Part shown: piece after piece, positions 23,334 through 31,685 of the stretch
Numbering within the stretch: position 1 is the stretch's first letter
Layout: each line of letters starts with the position of its first letter
Source of the DNA: QQWI01 sp964522015
GTDB lineage: Bacteria; Bacillota; Clostridia; Peptostreptococcales; Acidaminobacteraceae
Direction: 5' to 3'
Length of the DNA stretch: 40,184 nucleotides
Assembly (NCBI GenBank): GCA_964522015.1
Contig: CAZFST010000034.1
Location: forward strand, 1 to 40,184
Program-made: the position numbers and the translations under genes
Notes under the pieces: model-generated
Seen by the model: the letters and a program-made list of their open reading frames with translations, nothing else
The model's database searches: none
What the model was told of the DNA's origin: nothing

Positions 23334-26057
23334 ATGATCGTGGATCCAATCGCTTCATTTAATGCCGCTGCATATCAATCATTCATTCAGAGTTCGCCAT
23401 CTGGCTATGGCTTTTATCAAATCATATGGGATAAAAATGATCTTCCGATTGATTATGTCTTGATTGAGTCCAATCCTGCTTTTGAAAATTTAACGGGACT
23501 AAAACCTACCGGTGCTATGGATCCGAAATTGACCCAATGGGCCGTGGAAACTCAGAATAAGGGGTTTGCTTGGGTGGATTGTTTTAGTGAGATTGCCTCA
23601 CAAGGAGGGGAAAAAGAATTTATATTCTTTATGCCCTATGCCAATAAACAGTGTCGCATTCATTTACATACATCTGATAGGCTATTTATTGTTATGCAGA
23701 TTTTTGCGGTTCAAAATGAGGGGCTCCAAGAACAGTTTAATGCCAGTCAATTTGAATTGAGTGAAGCCGATTGGCGTTATAAGGCACTGTTTGAAAAGGC
23801 ACCGGTAGGTGTTGCTTATCATCAAATGATTTATGATGAAAGAGGGAAGCCAGTTGACTATTATTTTATTGATGCGAATGCTAATTACAAAGAATTAACT
23901 GGTGTTGACCCGGTTGGCCATAGGGTTACTGAAGCCTTTCCAGGGATAGATAAGGATCCTTTTAATTGGATTGGGGTTTTTGGAAAGGTTGTAGAGACTG
24001 GTGAAACTGTACGTTTTGAACAATATTTAGGTGTTAATGCAAGGTGGTACGATTGTGTGGCCTATAAATATAAACAGGGACATTTTATTGTGATGTTCAC
24101 AGAAATTACTGAGCGTAAGCGAGTTGAGCAAGCGCTTATGGAGAGCACAGAAAGGTTTCATCAGATTTCTCAAACAGTAGAAGAAGTTTTTTACTTGGTG
24201 AATCCTGATAACTCAGAATTGCTATATGTAAACCCTGCTTTTGAAACAGTATGGGGACAAAGTTGCCAGAGTCTCTACGATAACCCTAAGTCCTTTCTTG
24301 AAGCGATTCATGAAGGTGATAAAAAAAGGGTGCTGGCTGAGTTTGAAAAAAGCCTCAGGTCAGGTTTTTTTAACCAAGAATATCGTATTGTTAGGCCCGA
24401 TCATAGTGTCCGTTGGGTGAAAGCTAGGACTTTTCCAGTCAGAAACAAAGAAGGATACATTTATCGGCACACGGGCACAGCGGTTGATATTACCCAGTAC
24501 AAAAATATAGAAACCAAACTTAAAGAGAGTTTAAAAGATTTATTGGAGTCCCAAAGAATTGCCCATTTAGGGACGTGGCGATTAGATGTCGAGACCGACC
24601 AAGTTTTTTGGTCTGAAGAACTATATAAGATGTATGGATTTAACCCTGCATTTCCAATCCCGCCATATGCTGAACATCAAAAGCTTTTCACCAGTGAAAG
24701 CTGGGAGCGATTATCAACTGCCCTTGAGAAGACTAGAACTTTGGGCATCGCTTATGAGCTAGAGCTAGAGACGGTTATACAGGACGGCACCAATGGGTGG
24801 ATGTGGGTCCGGGGTGAGGCAGAGAAGAATCTCGAAAATCAAATCACTGGGATTTGGGGGGCTGCCCAAGATATCACTGCAAGAAAACTTATAGAATTCG
24901 ATTTAATTAGAGCGAAAGAAGAGGCTGAATCAGCAAATTCTGCGAAAACCCAATTTCTATCCAATATGAGTCATGAAATCAGAACCCCCATGAATGGCTT
25001 TATGGGTATGCTACAGCTATTGGAAACAACCGCACTTTCTCAGGAACAAAAGGAGTTGATTCAAATAGCCAGTGCCTCATCCAATTCATTGCTAACCTTA
25101 GTGAATGATATTTTAGACTATTCTAAAATTGAAGCAGGTAAAATGACCCTTGATGTAAAACCCTTTAATTTTCGGCTCTTAATAACGGAGTCAATTGATC
25201 TATTTAAGATTCCTGCAAATGCAGCAGGGTTACAAATAGATGCAACCATTGATTCTGACATCCCAGTCAATTTAAGTGGGGATTCTTTTAGGTTGAAGCA
25301 AGTGATTTCTAATCTACTGGGAAATGCTGTTAAATTTACAACTGAAGGCTCAATCAATCTAAGGGTTAGAGCGATAAAGCAAGTTGATGAAAATGGCTTT
25401 GTTAACCTTGAGTTTGTAATCAAAGACACTGGAATTGGTATTCCAAAAGAAAAACAAAATTTGCTATTCACGAGGTTCTATCAAGCGGATAATTCCAATA
25501 CACGAAATTATGGTGGCACTGGTTTGGGTCTTTCCATATGTGAGGGACTCGTTGAAAAAATGGGCGGTGATATTTGGGTAGAGTCCACGGTAGGTGAAGG
25601 CAGTTGTTTTTATTTTACCTGTAAAATGGTGAGCGCTTCAACAGAGACTCAGCCCCTTGAAACGGTTATAAATCAGATGCGAGATCATGAAGGCATCACA
25701 ATTTTGTTGGCAGAAGATGATGAGATCAATCGTATATTGATTCAAAAGGTTGCTTTAAAAAAAGGATGGCAAGTTACTTTTGCAGAAAATGGTGAGCAAG
25801 CGGTGGCACTGTTACAGCAAAATGACTTTGACTTGATTTTAATGGATGTTCAAATGCCTGTGATGAATGGTTTTTTAGCAACGCAAATTATTCGTTCCAT
25901 GGAGCGAGACAAGGGGACTCGGATCCCAATTATCGCTATGACAGCCCATGCCCTAGATGGTGACAACGAAAAGTGCTTAGAAGCAGGGATGGATGATTAT
26001 TTTACGAAGCCAGTAAATTTTGATGTTTTTTATGCTATGGTAGAAAAATGGCTTTAA
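23334..26057 (+). CDS. Multi-PAS hybrid sensor histidine kinase
   Basis: A 907-residue protein with no membrane segment visible, so probably cytoplasmic. Four PAS-type domains follow each other (about 10-130, 145-260, 270-395, 400-520); the first two carry FYQIIWDKNDLPIDY and AYHQMIYDERGKPVDY, typical of one PAS subfamily. The kinase core has His547 (SNMSHEIRTPMNGFMG), NLLGNAVKFTTEG, DTGIGIP and GGTGLGLSICEG. A C-terminal receiver (about 785-905) has AEDDEIN, Asp838 (LILMDVQMPVMNG) and FTKPVN. ATG 23334 is preferred to ATG 23319, because GGGAGG between them is its ribosome site. It diverges from the REC-kinase operon across 233 bases, so the two may form one pathway. Confidence 0.92.
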   Translation: MIVDPIASFNAAAYQSFIQSSPSGYGFYQIIWDKNDLPIDYVLIESNPAFENLTGLKPTGAMDPKLTQWAVETQNKGFAWVDCFSEIASQGGEKEFIFFMPYANKQCRIHLHTSDRLFIVMQIFAVQNEGLQEQFNASQFELSEADWRYKALFEKAPVGVAYHQMIYDERGKPVDYYFIDANANYKELTGVDPVGHRVTEAFPGIDKDPFNWIGVFGKVVETGETVRFEQYLGVNARWYDCVAYKYKQGHFIVMFTEITERKRVEQALMESTERFHQISQTVEEVFYLVNPDNSELLYVNPAFETVWGQSCQSLYDNPKSFLEAIHEGDKKRVLAEFEKSLRSGFFNQEYRIVRPDHSVRWVKARTFPVRNKEGYIYRHTGTAVDITQYKNIETKLKESLKDLLESQRIAHLGTWRLDVETDQVFWSEELYKMYGFNPAFPIPPYAEHQKLFTSESWERLSTALEKTRTLGIAYELELETVIQDGTNGWMWVRGEAEKNLENQITGIWGAAQDITARKLIEFDLIRAKEEAESANSAKTQFLSNMSHEIRTPMNGFMGMLQLLETTALSQEQKELIQIASASSNSLLTLVNDILDYSKIEAGKMTLDVKPFNFRLLITESIDLFKIPANAAGLQIDATIDSDIPVNLSGDSFRLKQVISNLLGNAVKFTTEGSINLRVRAIKQVDENGFVNLEFVIKDTGIGIPKEKQNLLFTRFYQADNSNTRNYGGTGLGLSICEGLVEKMGGDIWVESTVGEGSCFYFTCKMVSASTETQPLETVINQMRDHEGITILLAEDDEINRILIQKVALKKGWQVTFAENGEQAVALLQQNDFDLILMDVQMPVMNGFLATQIIRSMERDKGTRIPIIAMTAHALDGDNEKCLEAGMDDYFTKPVNFDVFYAMVEKWL

Positions 26058-26083
26058 AACCCGAAAAAAGGCAAAAAGAAAAA

Positions 26084-26112
26084 CGAAGCCATTGCTTATA
26101 GCAATGACTCCG
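26084..26112 (-). terminator. Terminator for tRNA-Leu(CAA)
   Basis: Read on the minus strand, CGGAGTCATTGC pairs with GCAATGGCTTCG (26101-26112 with 26084-26095) over 12 bp including two G-T pairs, loop TATAA, followed by TTTTTC. It lies 8 bases after the tRNA 3' end and may also help stop the hybrid kinase transcript from the other side. Confidence 0.8.
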
Positions 26113-26119
26113 CTTTTAT

Positions 26120-26204
26120 TGGTGCTGAAGGTGGGAATCGAACCCACACGCCCGAAGGCTCCGGATTTTGAGTCCGGCGCGTCTGCCAGTTCCACCACTC
26201 CAGC
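26120..26204 (-). tRNA. tRNA-Leu (anticodon CAA)
   Basis: An 85-base class II tRNA on the minus strand. Acceptor stem GCTGGAG/CTTCAGC, discriminator A and encoded CCA. The anticodon arm CCGGA-CTCAAAA-TCCGG gives anticodon CAA, reading UUG leucine codons. The long variable arm folds as GCC-TTCG-GGC, and the T arm is GTGGG-TTCGATT-CCCAC. Confidence 0.95.
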
Positions 26205-26337
26205 AAGTGTTAAAAGGTGTTTCAGACAAGAATAATCTTAACACAGACTTTACAGCGGCGCAAGTCTTTTTCAAAAAAACTTTTGATTTTTTTCAAAGAA
26301 TCAATTGTAATGTGTGTTTATTTTGTTTTAGTGGGTA

Positions 26338-26410
26338 TATAATGTTTCTATGCACTGACCGAATTCGATAAAGTTTTTATAGGCGCTCGTAACCTCGGCT
26401 GTTTACAGCC
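26338..26410 (+). promoter_or_regulatory. Possible promoter and leader hairpin of the Nudix-like gene
   Basis: TATAAT at 26338-26343 is a perfect -10 box; the hexamer 17 bp upstream (TGTTTA, 26315-26320) is a poor -35 box. A 100-base leader follows, with the small hairpin GGCTG-TTTA-CAGCC (26397-26410). No known riboswitch core is recognised in it. Confidence 0.45.
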
Positions 26411-26450
26411 CCTATATGGTTGGTATATATAACACAAAGGGGGTTTTCAA

Positions 26451-26954
26451 ATGGAAAAAATAATCTACCAAGACGAAGAATTTGCAATTATCGAAACCGA
26501 ACTCACCGAGCACGCAGGTGAGATTCAAGCCAGAGTTCGTAGATTTACCCGCTTTTTACCTACTAACAGTCAATTTGTTTTGGTTTTACCCTTTAAAAAA
26601 GAGCGGGGACGAATGAGTTATTTAGCCCTTAGACAAATTGTACCCGGTTGGGATCAGCACCCAGACCTTTGCGGCATTGTCACTCCAGCTTTCCTGGAGC
26701 CTGATAGAAGTGCAATACAAGTTCTAAAAGATTATTCGGGGATTGAGTTCAATCAACAGGCCCTAGTGACTTTAGGGGTGTGTAACGCTTCAAAGTGGTC
26801 CCAAGATACGTATTATCTATATGGAATGGATTTAACCGGCTATCACGGGGACTTGTCGAAGACTCAACTGGTTTGGGTTGACGAGAATGAGCTGAGCAAT
26901 GGCCTAGACCCACAACTGATTACAGCCATGACAAGATTAAAAGTGGTACTGTAA
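26451..26954 (+). CDS. Nudix-like protein without a recognisable Nudix box
   Basis: A 167-residue cytoplasmic protein. Its pattern resembles a Nudix hydrolase: VLVLPFKKERGRMSYLALRQ (early strands), GIVTPAFLEPDRSAIQVLKDYSGI at the position of the Nudix box, and LVWVDENEL (the usual late strand before the last helix). The catalytic GX5EX7REUXEEXGU residues are absent: the RELKEE position reads QVLKDY. If the fold is right, it is a binding or regulatory protein rather than a hydrolase. GGGGG lies eight bases before the ATG. It is monocistronic, with a hairpin after the stop. The fold assignment is by pattern only; no family name is certain. Confidence 0.5.
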   Translation: MEKIIYQDEEFAIIETELTEHAGEIQARVRRFTRFLPTNSQFVLVLPFKKERGRMSYLALRQIVPGWDQHPDLCGIVTPAFLEPDRSAIQVLKDYSGIEFNQQALVTLGVCNASKWSQDTYYLYGMDLTGYHGDLSKTQLVWVDENELSNGLDPQLITAMTRLKVVL

Positions 26955-26972
26955 ACTACAAAAGGAAACACG

Positions 26973-26999
26973 ACAATGCCCCCGCTTTGGGGGCATTGT
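26973..26999 (+). terminator. Strong hairpin after Nudix-like gene
   Basis: ACAATGCCCCC (26973-26983) pairs perfectly with GGGGGCATTGT (26989-26999) around GCTTT. Only two T follow, so it is a weak intrinsic terminator or an mRNA-end stabiliser. The ECF sigma promoter begins 18 bases later. Confidence 0.7.
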
Positions 27000-27017
27000 T
27001 ATGAATATGTCTGCGAT

Positions 27018-27046
27018 GGAACTTTTCTCACAGCACCAGCGTCTAA
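27018..27046 (+). promoter_or_regulatory. ECF-sigma-type promoter
   Basis: GGAACTT (27018-27024) and CGTCTAA (27040-27046), with 17 bases between GGAAC and CGTC, match the general ECF promoter pattern. It lies 34 bases before the likely start of the ECF sigma gene, so the sigma factor probably drives its own operon. Confidence 0.7.
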
Positions 27047-27079
27047 TGATTAACCTGAATTTAGAAGGGAGTGAACACG

Positions 27080-27673
27080 GTGACAGATGTGGCACAGCAA
27101 CTGATTATACGGAGCCAAGCCGGCGATGTACAAGCATTCGAAACCTTGATAAAACAGCATCAAGTAATTACCTACAATATCGCCTATCGCATTCTTGGAG
27201 ATCAAGAAGATGCCAAGGATGCAGCTCAAGAAGCCCTCATCAAGGTCTTTAAAAACTTACCGGGGTTTAAGGCAGAATCTCAATTCTCAACATGGCTTTA
27301 TAGAATCGTTGTCAATACCTGTACGGATTACATGCGTAAGCATCGAAAAATCACGACAGTATCAACGGATAAGGGTCTTGAAACAGAAGATGGAACTTTG
27401 CAGACAGAGTTGCCGGATGAGCGCATGGCGCCAGAAGTCGTCTTTGAGCAAACTGAACTCAAACAAAAGGTTCAGGCCGCTATCAGTGCACTACCAGAAC
27501 AAAATCGTACGGTGATTGTGTTAAGGGATGTCCAAGGCATGAGTTATGACGTCATTGCATCAATGCTTGATTTGCCTGTAGGCACCGTTAAATCCCGTAT
27601 CAATCGTGGCCGTGACATGTTAAAAAAAATACTCATCGAAAGTCGTATCAATGCATACGGCTTAACACAGTGA
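27080..27673 (+). CDS. RNA polymerase ECF sigma factor
   Basis: A 197-residue SigW/RpoE-type sigma factor. Region 2 (about 20-85) has FETLIKQHQVITYNIAYRIL, DAKDAAQEALIKVFKNLPGF and FSTWLYRIVVNTCTDYMRK; region 4 (about 130-185) has LPEQNRTVIVLRDVQGMSYD, then IASMLDLPVGTVKSRINRGR. It directs RNA polymerase to envelope-stress-type promoters and is held inactive by the anti-sigma factor encoded next. I choose GTG 27080 because AAGGGAG lies at about nine bases; the earlier GTG at 27071 overlaps that site. An ECF-type promoter stands upstream, so positive autoregulation is likely. Confidence 0.93.
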   Translation: MTDVAQQLIIRSQAGDVQAFETLIKQHQVITYNIAYRILGDQEDAKDAAQEALIKVFKNLPGFKAESQFSTWLYRIVVNTCTDYMRKHRKITTVSTDKGLETEDGTLQTELPDERMAPEVVFEQTELKQKVQAAISALPEQNRTVIVLRDVQGMSYDVIASMLDLPVGTVKSRINRGRDMLKKILIESRINAYGLTQ

Positions 27674-27687
27674 AAGGAGGCCCTAAC

Positions 27688-29160
27688 ATGACCAAAACAA
27701 TAAAAAATGATCAAGGCATGCAGCACAATAGTCTGCATAACAAGCAGCATGACAGTCAGCAAGAACAATGCTTGATCGTCAATGAGCAACTTGGAGACTA
27801 CTTAGATGGCCTTTTATCCCCAGATGAGTGTCGCGATTTTGAAGCACACTTGCTATCTTGCGACGATTGTCAAGCAATGGTGACAGATATGCAAGCCATA
27901 CTTGAAAATCTGAAGGAGTTGCCAATGGAAATGTTGCCAGACGGTTTTGAAGCTTCGTTGCATGAAGCCCTTGAACGAGAAAGCATCATGATTAAAGAAA
28001 ACAAGTCAGTTAAAACGAATCCAGCCACCGGCCAAATATACGGCAATTGGAAAGCGAGATTCTCAAACTTTAAAGCTTGGCAAAAAGGCGTGAGTTACGC
28101 CGCAGCCTTGTTCTTAGTGGCATTTGTAGGGCTGAACGGCATGTCGGGTCTTATGTCAGGGACAGGGTTAGGATTCAATGGCACTAAATCAATGGATGCG
28201 ATGAGTACAGATATGAACTACGGCGCACCGGAAGTTGGCGCTGTAAGTCGCGAAGCTGCTGTTGCCGATGGACTCCAGGTTGCACCGGCAGGGGATGAGA
28301 AGCTCTCAGTAACATTCAATGAGAACCAGACTTTAGCTGGGGCTAAAATGGCACCAGAATCACCGGTTGTAGCGCCAGATGTGGCACTAGCCGAAACGCC
28401 GATTGAACCGCCACCAGTGGCACCAGCCAGTGGAGAAACGGCAACACCACAAAATCAAAAGCTCATTAAGCGAGCAGAAGTCCAAATTGAAGTGTTGGGT
28501 TATAAAGAGACCGTGGATAAACTTATAGCACAAGCGCAAGCCATGGGAGGCTATGTAGAAAATAGTTTTACCGGCACTTATATGGCAAGAGTAGGCACTC
28601 AGGATGTTAGTTTGAAGCAGGGTTACCTGGTGTTAAGGATACCTACACTAGCCTACGAAACCATGGTTTCAAGCTTTGAGCAATATGGGAAAATCATCAC
28701 TCAAACCCAAAGCACAGAAGATGTGACAGCTCAATATCGGGATGTCTATCAAGAAATTAAAAATCTTGAAGTCCGTGAAAAAACCCTAAGAGAGATAATG
28801 GGCAAGGCTGTTAATGTTACTGAAATTATCGAAGTTGAAAGGGAGCTTAGCCGTGTAAGAGGTGAAATTAATGCCTATAATGGAACACTAGCTGGATGGG
28901 ACCGTTTAGTTGATATGAGCACCCTGCATATCAATTTGACAGAAGTTAGGGACACGACCACAACTGTGAATCCCCCAAGAAAAGATTTGTTTGGCAGAGC
29001 CCAAGAAGCTTTTATACAAACCATCAATCGCATGATCGTGGCCTTTGAATCCCTCTTTATCAAGGTTATTGGTGCACTGCCAGTTATATTGCCATTGGCC
29101 TTGGTTGCTGGCATTGGCTTCGGCATTTACAGAAAGTTTAAGAGCAGAAGGGCCGCTTAA
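27688..29160 (+). CDS. Anti-sigma factor with zf-HC2 and DUF4349 domains
   Basis: A 490-residue membrane protein. The cytoplasmic N-terminus (about 25-70) has the zinc-binding anti-sigma signature HLLSCDDC in a DYLDGLLSPDECRDFEAHLL context. A first hydrophobic segment is at about 128-150 (YAAALFLVAFVGLNGMSGL). Then comes a Pro/Ala-rich linker, and a DUF4349 domain at about 250-430 (KLIKRAEVQIEV, YLVLRIPTLAYETMV, then a coiled coil VTEIIEVERELSRVRGEI). A second helix near the C-terminus is followed by KFKSRRAA. It should sequester the ECF sigma factor until an envelope signal. ATG 27688 follows AAAGGAGG; only 14 bases separate it from the sigma gene. Confidence 0.92.
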   Translation: MTKTIKNDQGMQHNSLHNKQHDSQQEQCLIVNEQLGDYLDGLLSPDECRDFEAHLLSCDDCQAMVTDMQAILENLKELPMEMLPDGFEASLHEALERESIMIKENKSVKTNPATGQIYGNWKARFSNFKAWQKGVSYAAALFLVAFVGLNGMSGLMSGTGLGFNGTKSMDAMSTDMNYGAPEVGAVSREAAVADGLQVAPAGDEKLSVTFNENQTLAGAKMAPESPVVAPDVALAETPIEPPPVAPASGETATPQNQKLIKRAEVQIEVLGYKETVDKLIAQAQAMGGYVENSFTGTYMARVGTQDVSLKQGYLVLRIPTLAYETMVSSFEQYGKIITQTQSTEDVTAQYRDVYQEIKNLEVREKTLREIMGKAVNVTEIIEVERELSRVRGEINAYNGTLAGWDRLVDMSTLHINLTEVRDTTTTVNPPRKDLFGRAQEAFIQTINRMIVAFESLFIKVIGALPVILPLALVAGIGFGIYRKFKSRRAA

Positions 29161-29190
29161 AGTGATGAATTGCTTAAAAAGATAAACCCT

Positions 29191-29233
29191 AAAGAATCAG
29201 ATTGGTAAATTTACCAATCTGATTCTTTTTTGA
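29191..29233 (+). terminator. Intrinsic terminator after the sigma/anti-sigma operon
   Basis: A perfect 38-bp palindrome without loop bases (29191-29209 with 29210-29228), whose 3' arm runs into TTTTTT. It is the strongest terminator of the window and could also work on the minus strand. Confidence 0.92.
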
Positions 29234-29235
29234 CG

Positions 29236-29319
29236 CCATTGTTTTAACGATAGTCTAGTTTTTCTCTGTCAGTTTTATGTCATGTCCCTAATAGATAATA
29301 GTGATAGTTAAAACAATGG
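29236..29319 (+). promoter_or_regulatory. 13-bp inverted repeat upstream of the ice-binding-type gene
   Basis: CCATTGTTTTAAC (29236-29248) and GTTAAAACAATGG (29307-29319) are exact inverted copies 58 bases apart, ending 38 bases before the gene start. A possible -10 box, GATAAT (29294-29299), lies between them. The pair could be two operators bound by one looped regulator, or the base of an mRNA hairpin. Confidence 0.55.
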
Positions 29320-29357
29320 ATTTAAACTTGTTTTCATTCTAGAGAGGGGTCATTAAC

Positions 29358-30776
29358 ATGAAACAAAATAAAACGAAACGTATTCTATCCTTATCGCTAT
29401 CTTTTATACTCGTTGCATTATTAGCAGGTCCTAATTTCATTATGGCAGCCCAACCGACAGTAAATCTTGGGACTACAGCTAGCTATGCTGTATTGGCGGG
29501 TTCCGCCATTACAAATACAGGAACAACAATTATCAATGGCGACGTTGGTGGTGACATCGGCTTATTCCCTGGTACTGCTTACACTGGTGGTGGCACTGTT
29601 CAACTTTCAGGTACCGCACACATAACAGATGCCGCGGCCAGTCAAGCGAAGGCTGATTTGATGGTTGCTTATCTCGACGCGTCATCAAGAACACCGATTA
29701 CGACTATTCCAACAGAACTTGGTGGTACAACTTTAAAACCAGGCACCTATACCTCAAGTTCAGGAACATTTGAACTTACTGGCACATTAACGCTTGATGC
29801 CGAGGGCGATCCAGAAGGTGTTTTCGTATTTATCACTGCTTCTACTCTTGTAACTGCCTCTGATAGTAATATCGTCCTTCAAAATAGTGCCCGTTTCTGT
29901 CGTACCTTTTGGAGCGTAGGTAGCTCTGCAACACTAGGAACTAATTCTCATTTTGTTGGCCATATATTTGCCATGGCATCCATTACCGCCACAACTGGAG
30001 CAACAGTTCAAGGTCAGTTGTTGGCCATTAATGGCGCCGTAACCCTTGATTCTAATACGATTACAAACGGCATCTGTGAAGTGGCAATCCCACCTATCCC
30101 AGTCACAACTGTGGCAATCCCACCTATCCCAGTCACAACTGTGGCAGCCACGACGGTACAAGCCACGACGGTACCAACCACTAGAGTTCCTAGGACGGTG
30201 GCTATAACGGTACCAACCACCAGAGTACCAACTACCACAGTACCAATCACCACAGTATCCACCGCTAAGCTTTATGTTATTAAGCATGTGATCAACGATA
30301 ATGGGGGTATTTCCAAAGCTTCGCAATTTGATATTCACGTCAAGAATTCAGGTACTAATAATGATGTAGTAGGTAGCCCTAAGGAGGGCACTGAAGCACC
30401 GGGAACTCTCTATACATTGCTTCCAGGCAAGTATAAGGTCAGTGAATTGGGAGCCTTTGGAGATGCAAATGGCTCTGGCTATACCATGAGTTTCAGTGGT
30501 GACGTTGATGCAAACGGTAATATTACTTTAAAAGCAGGAGAAAGCAAAACCATCATAATCATCAATAATGATAAACCCGTTGTGACTCAAAGTACCACAA
30601 TAGCGCCACAAATTGTAACTCCTCCTGTTACTAATGTCACAAAAGTTTCACCCACAACTGTAACAATCACAGGGGGAATACTACCCATAACTGCTACGCC
30701 ATGGTATAACCTACTCGTTGGTGGATCACTTCTATTGGTAATTGGCGTCGTCAGTTTGAGCATGAAAAGAAGGTAA
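29358..30776 (+). CDS. Surface-anchored DUF3494 ice-binding-type protein
   Basis: A 472-residue exported protein. The signal peptide ends near Ala30 (LAGPNFIMAA). Residues about 33-238 form the DUF3494 right-handed beta-helix of bacterial ice-binding proteins: LGTTASYAVLAGSAITNTG, TIINGDVGG, TTLKPGTYTSSSGTFELTG, VFVFITASTL and SHFVGHIFAMASI. A Thr/Pro/Val-rich linker (about 240-310) contains an exact 30-base duplication. A prealbumin-like adhesin domain follows at about 315-415 (LYVIKHVINDNGG, LLPGKYKVSEL). The C-terminus has LPITA, then a hydrophobic helix and KRR: a sorting signal. DUF3494 proteins bind ice or act as adhesins; here adhesion is equally likely. A sortase gene follows at once. 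Confidence 0.92.
   Translation: MKQNKTKRILSLSLSFILVALLAGPNFIMAAQPTVNLGTTASYAVLAGSAITNTGTTIINGDVGGDIGLFPGTAYTGGGTVQLSGTAHITDAAASQAKADLMVAYLDASSRTPITTIPTELGGTTLKPGTYTSSSGTFELTGTLTLDAEGDPEGVFVFITASTLVTASDSNIVLQNSARFCRTFWSVGSSATLGTNSHFVGHIFAMASITATTGATVQGQLLAINGAVTLDSNTITNGICEVAIPPIPVTTVAIPPIPVTTVAATTVQATTVPTTRVPRTVAITVPTTRVPTTTVPITTVSTAKLYVIKHVINDNGGISKASQFDIHVKNSGTNNDVVGSPKEGTEAPGTLYTLLPGKYKVSELGAFGDANGSGYTMSFSGDVDANGNITLKAGESKTIIIINNDKPVVTQSTTIAPQIVTPPVTNVTKVSPTTVTITGGILPITATPWYNLLVGGSLLLVIGVVSLSMKRR
30081..30140 (+). repeat. 30-bp tandem duplication in the linker of the ice-binding-type gene
   Basis: Two exact consecutive copies of a 30-base unit (30081-30110 and 30111-30140) encoding VAIPPIPVTT, followed by shorter diverged units around GCCACGACGGTA. 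It lengthens the wall-spanning linker and is a likely site of length variation. Confidence 0.9.
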
Positions 30777-30783
30777 ATCACAT

Positions 30784-31530
30784 ATGATGAAAAACAGGTT
30801 TCATTCCCAACTTAGTTCTAAAGGTATGTTTTCTGTGGTGATCATTGCAGTGGGGTTACTTTGTATCTGCTGGGCTCTAATCAATATCTCATAAGAAAGA
30901 GCACTCTTAAGACTTGCGACAGAAGATATTTATTTGGATGATTCGGTGACATTATTAAAAAATCAACCCCTAAGTGGGGCTGATATTGGCTCAAGTATAG
31001 TGGGTGATATTGACTTAAATATGGAGGGTGATTTTGCCTCAAATAGAGTGGCTGATATAGTCACCGATCTAAATCCAAATAGTATCATGACTTCAATTGA
31101 GGCCAATACCATCCCGTCGACGACTTTTTCGGTAGGTGACCGTATTGGTAAACTCAATATTCCAGTCCTCAATCTCACCCTTCCAATTAACGAAGGTACA
31201 GATGCGGATACCTTGAAAAAGGGTGTAGGCCATTATTCACAGAGCGTCCTGCCAGGTGAAGCTGATAATAGCGTTCTTTCTGGGCATCGAGGAACATTCT
31301 TTGCCAAACTAGGGCAGGTAGCAATCGGTGATCTCTTAATCATTACCACAGATGCCGGCACATTCACCTACAAAGTGAGCACCATAAGGATTGTTGATGC
31401 ACAGGACAGAACAGTGATTGTACCCACAGACAGCGGTGTATTAACCCTGACCACCTGCTATCCATTTCAATACATTGGCAGTGCCAAACAGCGGTACATT
31501 GTGTCAGCGGATTTAATCATCTTAGAATAA
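30784..31530 (+). pseudogene. Class D-like sortase interrupted by an in-frame TAA
   Basis: Codons 1-36 (MMKNRFHSQL..., helix FSVVIIAVGLLCICWALINI) give the normal N-terminal membrane anchor. TAA follows at 30892-30894, and the same frame continues without shift through a complete sortase domain: VGDRIGKLNIPVLNLTLPI, catalytic His168 in SGHRGTFF, Cys225 in TLTTCYPF, and Arg237 in KQRYIV (codons counted through the stop). Sortases join LPxT-type signals to the cell wall. The class D recognition motif LPNTA resembles LPITA at the end of the preceding gene, so the two are an enzyme-substrate pair. With the stop, only an unanchored 198-residue domain from a weak TTG at 30934 could be made. A recent nonsense mutation, readthrough or a sequencing error are all possible. 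Confidence 0.85.
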
Positions 31531-31563
31531 TCTAAATGCCATTACCCCAATACTCTATACAAA

Positions 31564-31608
31564 AGCTAACATTTCTAGACAAACTCTATGGATGTTAGCT
31601 CTTTTTAT
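31564..31608 (+). terminator. Intrinsic terminator after the sortase
   Basis: AGCTAACAT (31564-31572) pairs with ATGTTAGCT (31592-31600) and is followed by CTTTTTATTT. The loop is 19 bases, long but AT-rich. Confidence 0.8.
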
Positions 31609-31685
31609 TTGCCCCTTGCTGATAGCCGTGATAAGTTTAGAAACCAATTAAAGAGCTGAAAAATCTCGCCATTGATCCTGCATAT

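Noticed and set aside
29934..30338. Minus-strand frame rich in Trp, Tyr and Gly
   Set aside because: It is the antisense shadow of the Thr/Pro/Val linker repeats of the ice-binding-type gene.
30934..31530. Sortase as an intact gene starting at TTG 30934
   Set aside because: No ribosome site, and the product would lack the membrane anchor, which is present in the same frame before the TAA; an interrupted gene is the better reading.
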